The position numbers were made by a program, and so were the translations under genes. Shown piece by piece: positions 7,701-15,042 of a stretch of DNA of 32,477 bases; the stretch's first letter is position 1; each line of letters starts with the position of its first letter. Source of the DNA: Candidatus Cloacimonadales bacterium (lineage in GTDB: Bacteria; Cloacimonadota; Cloacimonadia; Cloacimonadales; TCS61); the NCBI GenBank assembly GCA_030656075.1, contig JAUSOT010000133.1, positions 1 through 32,477 on the forward strand. Direction: 5' to 3'. Under the pieces are notes generated by a model. That model was given only the letters and a program-made list of their open reading frames with translations, was not told the origin of the DNA and did no database searches.

Positions 7701-8000
7701 CTTGCCCCGATGCAAAACTTGGGGCAAGAACAATGACATTTTTACCGCAATTCTCGACTCGTACTTCGTTCACGAGTCAAGTCTTACTTATGGAATTGCC
7801 TCAATGCGGAGACTTTAAGTAAGGACGGTGATTTCGAAAATGAGCAATTCTTAGCTAACACTTTGTCGTGAGTCAATTCTCGCTATTTGTTGGTTCAATC
7901 CTTTCAGGTTGAACCAAAGATTTATGATTACCTTTTTGGTGTTTTCATTCAAGACCAAGGATGGTCTTGTTTAACTTTTCATTCAACCAAGATGGTTGAA
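7701..8000. repeat. Cluster of five hairpins in the 604-bp spacer before glyQ
   Basis: The spacer 7587-8190 holds no gene I can support, but it has a series of stem-loops. CTTGCCCC (7701-7708) pairs with 7721-7728. GACTCGT (7756-7762) pairs with 7772-7778. TGGTTCAA (7891-7898) pairs with 7909-7916, with an inner CCT/AGG extension. CAAGACCA (7950-7957) pairs with 7962-7969 over a 4-nt loop. TTCAACCA (7982-7989) pairs with 7993-8000 over a 3-nt loop. None is followed by a run of T typical of terminators. Confidence 0.75.
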
Positions 8001-8190
8001 CGGACGGCAGAAGCTGGAAGAAATTCGAGAAATTCTTCGAAAATAAAACTATAAGATCCCTCAGAATGACATCTTTTGTTAGCTTTTGTTCGTTTTCGTT
8101 AGTTGCTAAAAATCCATATTTCAATTTCAGCTTGACGTTTGAGCCGCTTATTTTGAATAGATATTACTAATTATTATTATTGGAGTTAAT

Positions 8191-9036
8191 GTGAATTTTC
8201 AGGATATAATTCTAACATTACAGCATTTCTGGGCCGAAAAGGGCTGCAATGTTCTACAGCCTTATGATGAAAACATGGGAGCCGGAACCTTTCATCCTGC
8301 CACTTTTTTCGGCGCTCTGGGAAAGAAACCAGCTTACGTTGCGTATGCTCAACCCTGCCGTCGCCCCAAAGATGGACGTTATGGTGAAAACCCAAACAGA
8401 ATGCAGCATTACTACCAGTTCCAAGTTATCATCAAACCATCGCCGGATGATATTCAAACACTTTATCTGGAGAGTTTACAAGCAATCGGCATCCAAACTG
8501 AAAAGCATGACATCCGTTTCGTGGAAGATGACTGGGAAAGTCCAACTCTGGGTGCCTGGGGACTGGGCTGGGAAGTCTGGCTGGACGGCATGGAAATTTC
8601 GCAGTTCACCTATTTTCAGCAGGTGGGCGGCATCGAAGTTTCCCCGGTCAGCGTGGAACTGACTTACGGTTTGGAACGGCTGGCAATGTACATTCAGGAC
8701 GTGGATGATTTCAAAAAACTGCAATGGGATGACACCACTAAATACGGCGAACTTTTCTTCGACAAAGAAGTAGAATATTCTGAATTTAATTTTAAATTAG
8801 CTGATGTGAAATCGCTGTTTGCCGCCTTCAAAGATTATGAAAAACAAGTGGAATTCCTGATCGAAAAGAACCTGGTTTATCCGGCTTATGATTATCTGCT
8901 CAAATGTTCTCACACCTTCAATCTGCTGGATGCGCGCGGTGTGATCAGCGTGACGGAACGCGCAGCCTATATCGGCAAGATCCGCACCATGGCTAAGAAA
9001 TGTGCAGTTTTATATATAGAAAAATATGGGGAATAA
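8191..9036 (+). CDS. glyQ: Glycyl-tRNA synthetase alpha subunit
   Basis: The 281-residue catalytic alpha chain of the bacterial alpha2beta2 glycyl-tRNA synthetase, which charges tRNA-Gly. Recognisable segments are [51 protein letters not shown] and [20 protein letters not shown]; length is close to the usual 280-300. It starts at GTG (8191), 7 nt after TGGAG. The beta subunit gene glyS normally follows directly. Here the next gene, 12 bp on, is an ABC exporter and glyS is not in the window, so it must be elsewhere. A 604-bp hairpin-rich spacer precedes it and may carry its promoter. Confidence 0.96.
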   Translation: MNFQDIILTLQHFWAEKGCNVLQPYDENMGAGTFHPATFFGALGKKPAYVAYAQPCRRPKDGRYGENPNRMQHYYQFQVIIKPSPDDIQTLYLESLQAIGIQTEKHDIRFVEDDWESPTLGAWGLGWEVWLDGMEISQFTYFQQVGGIEVSPVSVELTYGLERLAMYIQDVDDFKKLQWDDTTKYGELFFDKEVEYSEFNFKLADVKSLFAAFKDYEKQVEFLIEKNLVYPAYDYLLKCSHTFNLLDARGVISVTERAAYIGKIRTMAKKCAVLYIEKYGE

Positions 9037-9048
9037 TCTGACCATTTC

Positions 9049-10791
9049 ATGAAAACCTTTGAAAAAGTAATTCCCTTCCTCAAGAAGAATATCTTCAAAC
9101 TGATCATCGGCATCATTCTGCTGGTGATCGTCGATGCTGCCCAGCTTTACACGATCAAGATCATGCAGAAAGCGATCGACGATCTGAGCAAAACAGGTTT
9201 TACTCAGCACATGTTGCTGAATGCCAGTCTGCTGATCGTGGGAATTACTCTACTGATCACCATCCTGCGTTATTTCTGGCGGATCGCTTTCATCGGCACC
9301 GCCTGGATCATGGACCGCGATCTGCGCCAAATGTATTACGATCATCTGATGAAACTTTCGGCGAATTTTTATAACAAAGCCAAAACCGGCGACCTGATGG
9401 CTTATGCCACCAACGATATGAACGCCGTCCGCATGCTGATCGCCTTCGGTTTTGTGATCGGAGCGGACATCATTGTCATTGCTGTAATGTCGATAGTTTT
9501 CATGGTGGATATCAGCCTCAGACTCACCCTGCTTTCCATCATGCCGATGCCGTTTCTCACTTTGATCATCATGTATTTTGGCAAGAAAATCCATGTGAGA
9601 TTCCGCCAGGTACAGAAGACCTTCGCCACCATGTCCGGCATTGTGCAGGAAAGCATTTCCGGCATCCGCGTGATCAAAGCTTTTGTGCAGGAAGAAGCGG
9701 AATTGGAAAAAATGTCGAAATCTGCCCGGGATTATGTGGATTATAATATCAGCCTGGTAAAGATCTTTGCTCTTTTTCATCCGGCCATGTTTCTGCTGGT
9801 GAATATCTGCATGGGAATTGTGCTCATTTACGGTGGGCAGGCAGCAATTCTACACGATATTTCCATGGGAGAATTCGTCGCTTTCTTCCAGTATCTGGGA
9901 ATGCTGGTGTGGCCGATGATCGCCATCGGCTGGATCGTGAATATGTTCCAGCGGGGAACAGCCTCCCTGAAAAGATTGAATTCCATTTTTGAAGTTGCTC
10001 CGGAAATAGTTGATAAAAATATCGACGAAAATATTTCAACTTTGCATGGAAAGATATCATTTCAGAATCTGAAGTTCAGCTATTCAGACGAATCTCAGCT
10101 AATTTTTGACGATATTTCCTTCCGGATCGAAGCGGGAAAAACCCTGGCGATCGTGGGCAGAACCGGCTGTGGAAAAACGACCATCATCGACTTGCTGTCA
10201 CGGGTTTATAATCCTCCCGGAAATACGATTTTTATCGACGATAATGAAATATATAAAATTCCGCTGGAGACCCTGCGTTCCAACCTGGTGATGGTGCCGC
10301 AGGAAATTTTCCTGTTTTCCGATACAGTGGCCAATAACATCAGTTTGGGAAAAAATGAAGCGACCCGGCAGGAAATCGAAGCAGTGACGAAAAAAGCGCA
10401 GGTGTACGATTCGATCATCGAATTTGAAAAAGGTTTCGACACGATCATCGGCGAGCGGGGCGTAACCTTATCCGGTGGACAGAAACAACGCCTGGCAATT
10501 GCCAGGGCCCTGCTGACCGATCCGCAAATCCTGATCCTGGATGATGCTCTTTCGGCTGTGGACACTAAAACCGAAAAAGGCATCCTGGTTGACTTGATCA
10601 AGATGCGCAAAAATAAAACTACGATCATCATTTCTCACCGAATTTCTTCCATCCAGCATGCCGATAAAATTATCGTTTTGAATAAAGGCAAAATCGAGGA
10701 AGAGGGAAATCACGCCGAACTTCTGAAAAAATGCGGCATTTATCGCGATTTGTATGAAAAGCAACAGATCGAAGAGAAACTGGCCAAATGA
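9049..10791 (+). CDS. ABC exporter half-transporter, degenerate-site subunit
   Basis: A 580-residue type I ABC exporter half. The membrane domain (about 1-310) begins with FKLIIGIILLVIVDAAQLYT and shows six hydrophobic spans. The nucleotide-binding domain has Walker A GRTGCGKT from G370, signature LSGGQ at 474-478, Walker B ILILD ending at D498, and the switch histidine H530. The residue after Walker B is D499 instead of the catalytic glutamate, as in the degenerate subunit of TM287/288-type heterodimers. Its stop overlaps the next ABC gene start by 4 bp (ATGA), so the two should form one transporter, probably for lipids or drugs. The substrate is unknown. No strong Shine-Dalgarno sequence is seen; glyQ ends 12 bp before. 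Confidence 0.93.
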   Translation: MKTFEKVIPFLKKNIFKLIIGIILLVIVDAAQLYTIKIMQKAIDDLSKTGFTQHMLLNASLLIVGITLLITILRYFWRIAFIGTAWIMDRDLRQMYYDHLMKLSANFYNKAKTGDLMAYATNDMNAVRMLIAFGFVIGADIIVIAVMSIVFMVDISLRLTLLSIMPMPFLTLIIMYFGKKIHVRFRQVQKTFATMSGIVQESISGIRVIKAFVQEEAELEKMSKSARDYVDYNISLVKIFALFHPAMFLLVNICMGIVLIYGGQAAILHDISMGEFVAFFQYLGMLVWPMIAIGWIVNMFQRGTASLKRLNSIFEVAPEIVDKNIDENISTLHGKISFQNLKFSYSDESQLIFDDISFRIEAGKTLAIVGRTGCGKTTIIDLLSRVYNPPGNTIFIDDNEIYKIPLETLRSNLVMVPQEIFLFSDTVANNISLGKNEATRQEIEAVTKKAQVYDSIIEFEKGFDTIIGERGVTLSGGQKQRLAIARALLTDPQILILDDALSAVDTKTEKGILVDLIKMRKNKTTIIISHRISSIQHADKIIVLNKGKIEEEGNHAELLKKCGIYRDLYEKQQIEEKLAK

Positions 10792-12914
10792 GCAAGATAG
10801 ATAAAGGTTTAGTCGAAGACCAACTTCAAGGCAAAATCTACGATAAGGTTTTGTTCACGCGGCTCATCAAATACCTGAAGCCCTATAAACTTTTAGTGGC
10901 GATTTCGTTTGTTCTGCTTTTGCTCATCACAGGAACGAATCTCTTAAGTCCGGTGATAACTCAGCGCGCCGTGGACAGAGTGATCCTTTCCAATAACGAT
11001 TTGATTAAATTTGAGAATCTTTCCCAAGCTGAGGAATTCTCGGCTGAATATCCCAGAATCAAATCCAAACAATACGAATTTGGTGGAAATGGTTATCTTA
11101 TTTTTCCTCATAAAAAGATAAATTTCATCCCAAAATCTAAAATTGAAGAATTGCAGGAATCGGGCAAAATTCTGCAAAAAATTGCTGTCTTGAATAATAC
11201 CGAAGAAGTGCGGAAGATCCTTTCCAACGAGGATTTCATCGAGATTTCCAACCAAGAAATTGTTATCTTGAATTCCACGATTGCGGATATGAAAGAAGCA
11301 GGCAATATCAGCAAAGAAGATATCCGGCTTTTAAGGAAAAAGGATTTTGATAAACTCATTTTATATGGTATTCTGTTTTTTGCAGTTATAACTCTGCAGT
11401 TGGTTTTCACCTACTTTCAGGTTTATTATGTGAACGTTGCCGCTCAAAAAGCGATGTATGATCTGCGGCGCGACTTATTTTTCAAATTGGAAAGAATGCC
11501 GCTTTCCTTCTTCGATAAAAATCCGATCGGAAGGTTGGTGACGCGGGTTACGAACGATATCGGTACGCTGAACGAAATGCTGGGCGACGGACTCATCCAA
11601 CTCATCCAGGAAATGTTCGTGCTGGTCGGCATCATGGTGGCGATGCTGATTTATGACTGGAAAATGGCGCTGGTTTCATTTGCAATTCTGCCGGTTACGG
11701 CAGTTTTATTCACGGTTTTTATCAATCGCAGCCGCAAACTTTACCGGCTCGTGCGCCGCAAACTGGCTAATATCAACGCCACCCTTTCCGAAGATATTTC
11801 CGGCTTCAAGATTATTCAATTGTTCAACCAATACAAACGAAAAGTGGACGAATTCAAGATCATCAATGGGGAGTATTATGGCGCATCCATGAAGATGTTG
11901 AAGCTGTTTGCCATATTCCGTCCGGCGATAAATTCCACCCGCCGAATTGCCGTGGCTATTTTGCTCTGGTACGGCGGCGGACAGATAATCCAGGACAGGA
12001 TCACGCTCGGGGTGTTCATGGTTTTTCTCTGGTTCCTGGATAGATTCTTTGAACCGATCGATCATTTGAGTGAAAAATTCAATATTCTGCAGGCAGCCAT
12101 GAGCGGTTCGGAGCGGATTTTTGATCTGATGGATAAAGACATCGAAGATTACAGGCTGGATAAATCCAATGACATTTCCCACAATCTGAAGGGCGAGATC
12201 GAATTTAAAAATGTGTGGCTGCGCTACAATGACAGCGGTAATGTGCTGAAAGATATTTCCTTCAAAGTGAAAGCGGGAGAAAAAGTGGCGCTGGTTGGCC
12301 ATACTGGCTCCGGTAAGACTTCGATCATCAGTATTTTGTCGGGATTATATCCATTCCGGAAAGGACAGATTCTGGTCGATGGGAAAGATATTCACGAATA
12401 TAATTTGAAAGAACTGCGTCGTAATATCGGCATCGTGCAGCAGGATGTGTTCCTGTTTTCCGGCACGATCAAAGATAATATCGTGCTCAGCGATGAGTCT
12501 ATTTCTGCAGAAGAAATGGAAAAAGTAGCCCGCTATGTGAATGTGCATGATTTCATCGATATTCAGCCGGGAAAATATCTGGAACCGGTGATGGAACGCG
12601 GGGCTACTTTCAGCGTTGGCCAACGCCAGCTCATCGCTTTCGCCAGAGTGCTGGCTTATGATCCTGCTATTTTTGTGCTGGATGAAGCGACTTCCAATAT
12701 CGATACCGAAACGGAAATCCTGATTCAGGATGCCCTGAAAAAACTGATGGAAAACAGAACTTCCATCATCATTGCCCACCGGCTTTCCACCATTCAGCAT
12801 GTGGATCGCATCATTGTGATGCACAAAGGCGAGATCGTGGAAGAAGGCAATCACCAGGAACTGCTGGCTAAAGAAGGATTGTATTACGATCTGTATCGAT
12901 TGCAGTATCAATAA
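10788..12914 (+). CDS. ABC exporter half-transporter, catalytic subunit with extracytoplasmic insertion
   Basis: A 708-residue ABC exporter half. TM1 (about 34-55) and TM2 (about 190-215) are separated by roughly 120 extra polar residues, predicted outside the membrane. The nucleotide-binding domain has Walker A GHTGSGKT from G504, signature FSVGQ at 608-612, Walker B with D632 followed by catalytic E633, and H664. The normal glutamate combined with an altered signature (S-V-G-Q instead of S-G-G-Q) complements the preceding subunit. The pair would have one working and one degenerate ATP site, as in TM287/288 and BmrC/BmrD. BmrD likewise has an enlarged loop after TM1. The gene starts at ATGA overlapping the upstream stop. 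Confidence 0.93.
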   Translation: MSKIDKGLVEDQLQGKIYDKVLFTRLIKYLKPYKLLVAISFVLLLLITGTNLLSPVITQRAVDRVILSNNDLIKFENLSQAEEFSAEYPRIKSKQYEFGGNGYLIFPHKKINFIPKSKIEELQESGKILQKIAVLNNTEEVRKILSNEDFIEISNQEIVILNSTIADMKEAGNISKEDIRLLRKKDFDKLILYGILFFAVITLQLVFTYFQVYYVNVAAQKAMYDLRRDLFFKLERMPLSFFDKNPIGRLVTRVTNDIGTLNEMLGDGLIQLIQEMFVLVGIMVAMLIYDWKMALVSFAILPVTAVLFTVFINRSRKLYRLVRRKLANINATLSEDISGFKIIQLFNQYKRKVDEFKIINGEYYGASMKMLKLFAIFRPAINSTRRIAVAILLWYGGGQIIQDRITLGVFMVFLWFLDRFFEPIDHLSEKFNILQAAMSGSERIFDLMDKDIEDYRLDKSNDISHNLKGEIEFKNVWLRYNDSGNVLKDISFKVKAGEKVALVGHTGSGKTSIISILSGLYPFRKGQILVDGKDIHEYNLKELRRNIGIVQQDVFLFSGTIKDNIVLSDESISAEEMEKVARYVNVHDFIDIQPGKYLEPVMERGATFSVGQRQLIAFARVLAYDPAIFVLDEATSNIDTETEILIQDALKKLMENRTSIIIAHRLSTIQHVDRIIVMHKGEIVEEGNHQELLAKEGLYYDLYRLQYQ

Positions 12915-12978
12915 AATAGCCACAAAAAGCACAAAAGATAAGCCACGAAGAACACCAACGAACCACGAAGAAAAATGA

Positions 12979-13020
12979 TGTCTTTCTGAGTTCACTTTTA
13001 GCTTTACACACGAAGAATCT
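12979..13020. repeat. Intergenic repeat A, copy 1
   Basis: About 42 bp running from TGTCTTTCTGAG to CGAAGAATCT, repeated at 13158-13199. A partial reverse copy with TCAGAATGACAT ends near 8072. The form recalls the scattered TGTCATTCTGAG...GAAGAATCT repeats seen in many bacterial genomes (from memory, not checked). The convergent spacer 12915-13318 holds no supportable gene. It also contains degenerate CCACGAAGAA and GATTTACACAGATAAACACGG stretches. Confidence 0.65.
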
Positions 13021-13084
13021 CCTGAAAATCTTATAAGTTTTACTTCTTTTTTGCCGCTGATTTACACAGATAAACACGGATAAA

Positions 13085-13136
13085 ACCTTGCGAACGGTTG
13101 TAGAACTTCTTGCTTTTTTTTGACCTTCGCAACGGT
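13085..13136 (+). repeat. Paired ACCTT-N3-AAYGGT motif, pair 1
   Basis: ACCTTGCGAACGGT at 13085-13098 and ACCTTCGCAACGGT at 13123-13136, same strand, starts 38 bp apart. Further pairs occur at 28085/28125 and 32372/32435. Each unit is a near-palindrome (ACC-TT...AA-Y-GGT) with one unpaired base. Confidence 0.7.
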
Positions 13137-13157
13137 TTCTAATAACAATATCGATTT

Positions 13158-13199
13158 TGTCTTTCTGAGGTTTCTTTTAGCTTCACCCTCGAAGAATCT
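13158..13199. repeat. Intergenic repeat A, copy 2
   Basis: Direct copy of 12979-13020. It matches at both ends (TGTCTTTCTGAG and CGAAGAATCT) and differs at several bases in the middle. Confidence 0.65.
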
Positions 13200-13265
13200 T
13201 TTGGATTTTCTTGCAGCTTTTCTTCCCATCAAAAGAAAATAGCCACCGAATTTTGAAGTAATTCC

Positions 13266-13318
13266 AACCTTGAAAGCGCTGACTTGAATGAATCGGTGAA
13301 AGAAGCCTTTTCAAGGTT
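13266..13318. terminator. Long inverted repeat between convergent genes, possible terminator
   Basis: AACCTTGAAA (13266-13275) and TTTCAAGGTT (13309-13318) are a perfect 10-bp inverted repeat with a 33-nt loop. It ends exactly where the minus-strand gene at 13319 stops. On the plus strand it is followed by TTTT, so it might end transcription from the ABC operon. The long loop makes this uncertain. Confidence 0.35.
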
Positions 13319-14038
13319 TTATTCATCCAGTCCCGTCCGAATGAAGCTGCGAGCATCGGGTAATTGTTTTTCAGCTATTTTTTTGATCCTGCGGAGCAAA
13401 GCCACAATTTCCAAAATTGATTTTGCCTGATCTTTGATCACGTTCAGGATCACATTCCAGGCGGCCAGAGAGCGGTCGATGCCGATCAAAGCTACTTTGG
13501 CAGAACCGTTTCTATCTATAAGAGTAAATTCCTCATCTTCTTCCGTAAAAGTGAGTAAAGCTCGACGGAATTTCACTTCAATCAGATATTGATACCAGCG
13601 GATAACTTCCGTTGCATCTTTAAGTTCGATTTGTTTGGATTCAATAAATTCTGCAGTTTCCAAATCTACATAAACAGATTCTTTGAACCATTCAGTTGAT
13701 AGCTTTTCATATTTCAGGCAAAGCTGCACCAGAAAATGACTTTCCATATCTTCAAAATCCGGAACTTTCTCAGCTTCTGTCAGATTATCCAGATCGATGC
13801 CAAATTCCTGGGCTTTTTCTCTCACCATTTCCATGGTTTCGCTCAAAACACCGGCCAGCCTTTCCCAGAACTGTGCATTATTGAGATCGGTGTTTTTCAA
13901 ATCTCCAAAACGGTCTTCTCCAATGGCGTAATTGGCACATTGGGAAGTGAAAGAACAACGTTCACACCAGCGGTTGCAATAGTTGTAAATCCCTGGAATG
14001 AAATTTGGATTTTTGGCTAATTCTTTGATCGATTTCAT
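13319..14038 (-). CDS. Conserved hypothetical protein with N-terminal Cys cluster
   Basis: The 239-residue protein has a tight cysteine motif near its start, YCNRWCERCSFTSQCANY, giving C21-x3-C25-x2-C28-x5-C34. This could bind zinc or an iron-sulfur cluster. The rest is mostly helical and charged, with no signal peptide and no clear membrane span. I recall similar W-C-E-R-C-F-T proteins annotated as hypothetical in FCB bacteria but know of no function. It starts 3 bp after the stop of the UPF0316 gene, so the two are co-transcribed. No strong Shine-Dalgarno sequence is seen. Confidence 0.8.
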   Translation of the reverse strand: MKSIKELAKNPNFIPGIYNYCNRWCERCSFTSQCANYAIGEDRFGDLKNTDLNNAQFWERLAGVLSETMEMVREKAQEFGIDLDNLTEAEKVPDFEDMESHFLVQLCLKYEKLSTEWFKESVYVDLETAEFIESKQIELKDATEVIRWYQYLIEVKFRRALLTFTEEDEEFTLIDRNGSAKVALIGIDRSLAAWNVILNVIKDQAKSILEIVALLRRIKKIAEKQLPDARSFIRTGLDE

Positions 14039-14041
14039 CGT

Positions 14042-14644
14042 TTATTTGGACTTCCTTCTATAACCGAACAACCAGTTCCAGGATTTGTTCCAATTTGTAG
14101 ATTCATAGGAAATATCCGGCAAAGCGCCGCGGCTGAGATGCCGCAGATCTTCAATGGTATAAAATGCATTTGGATTATAGATTTTCACGGTATCAATGAT
14201 CTGTTTTATATCTTTCCTGCGAGCAGGAAGGAAAATAATTTCCACATCACCGCTATTTGCCACAGCAGGAACGTTTGTTACCGAATATCCTTTGGCTCGC
14301 AAATCAACGAGTAACTCAGGAGCTTTTTTACGGGTGATAATTCTGATCAAAGTGATTCCCATTGCCAGTTTCTGCTCGATCATGATTCCCACATAGTTAC
14401 CCGTAGCAAAACCAGCTGCATAAGCAATGTAATTGATGGGAGATTTCATGCTCTGCATGATCTGGCTGATAACAATCAGCCAGATGAGAACTTCGAAAAA
14501 TCCGATGATCGGCGCCAGATTGCGCATTCCCCGGTTAACAAATATGATCCGCAATGTTCCCAGGGTAACATCGAATATTCTGGATAGGAAAATTAAAATC
14601 GGTAAAACATAGAATAGCGATTCTTTTGGAATGAAATCCAACAT
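14042..14644 (-). CDS. UPF0316/DUF2179-type membrane protein
   Basis: A 200-residue protein with an N-terminal membrane part: spans at about 9-30, 42-62 and 72-95, including RIFDVTLGTLRIIFVNRGMR and GFFEVLIWLIVISQIM. It is followed by a soluble DUF2179-like C-terminal domain (ITRKKAPELLVDLRAKGYSV ... EIIFLPARRKDIKQIIDTVK). This is the UPF0316 layout. DUF2179 domains occur in YitT-type proteins and may sense a small ligand; the function is unknown. AAGGAG lies 5 nt before the ATG. A strong terminator of the upstream ferredoxin gene separates it from that gene. Confidence 0.88.
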   Translation of the reverse strand: MLDFIPKESLFYVLPILIFLSRIFDVTLGTLRIIFVNRGMRNLAPIIGFFEVLIWLIVISQIMQSMKSPINYIAYAAGFATGNYVGIMIEQKLAMGITLIRIITRKKAPELLVDLRAKGYSVTNVPAVANSGDVEIIFLPARRKDIKQIIDTVKIYNPNAFYTIEDLRHLSRGALPDISYESTNWNKSWNWLFGYRRKSK

Positions 14645-14703
14645 AATATCTCCTTCGAAAATTCATTCATGCAGTAAAGTTCTAATAAGGTGGATTTTGG
14701 GCA

Positions 14704-14743
14704 ATAAAAAAACTTCCGAAATCTAAATCAGATTTCGGAAGTT
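14704..14743 (-). terminator. Rho-independent terminator
   Basis: AACTTCCGAAATCT (14711-14724) pairs perfectly over 14 bp with 14730-14743, with a 5-nt loop. On the minus strand it is followed by TTTTTTATT. It lies 17 bp after the stop of the 58-codon ferredoxin-like gene. Confidence 0.9.
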
Positions 14744-14760
14744 AGTAAATAGTCAGGTTA

Positions 14761-14937
14761 TCAGGCTTTTCTAAAAACGTGACAAACACGGGTACAAAGA
14801 CCGCAATCCGTGCATTTTTCTTTGTTTATTGTGGGGGCAGAAAAGGCGTTTTTCTGCTCAATTGCTCCAGCGGGGCAATGGTGCTGTGCCGGGCATTTGT
14901 GGTTTTGCGGACAATATTGCTCATTTACTTTTATCAT
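14761..14937 (-). CDS. 58-residue ferredoxin-like 4Fe-4S protein
   Basis: A small minus-strand gene with AGGAG 7 nt before its ATG and a strong terminator after its TGA. The second half has the classic cluster motif CTDCGLCTRVC (C42-x2-C45-x2-C48-x3-C52). The first half has three more cysteines in CPQNHKCPAQHHCPAGAI (C9, C15, C21), the last resembling the C-P-x-G-A-I ending of a ferredoxin repeat. So one [4Fe-4S] cluster is well supported and a second is doubtful. It probably transfers electrons or is a redox accessory protein; its partner is unknown. It stands alone between the surface protein gene and the UPF0316 pair. Confidence 0.85.
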   Translation of the reverse strand: MIKVNEQYCPQNHKCPAQHHCPAGAIEQKNAFSAPTINKEKCTDCGLCTRVCHVFRKA

Positions 14938-15042
14938 GGTTTTTCTCCTATTATATATTTCCTCTAATTTCTTTAAGTCAAAAAATTCCAGTCAGTTTTA
15001 GAGTCAACAATATATTTGACAGGGTGAAAGAATGAGGTGGAT

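Noticed and set aside
7701-8000. CRISPR array
   Set aside because: The hairpins differ in sequence and spacing; there is no regular direct repeat with spacers and no cas gene.
7587-8190. T-box leader for glyQ
   Set aside because: I could not find a convincing T-box antiterminator sequence or specifier stem next to a terminator with a T-run.
11706-12302. Minus-strand open frame of 198 codons, and another at 12345-12995
   Set aside because: Both mirror the second ABC gene and have composition unlike real proteins.
14829-15035. Plus-strand short frames across 14779-15035
   Set aside because: They overlap the 58-codon ferredoxin-like gene, which has cysteine motifs, a ribosome site and a terminator on the other strand.
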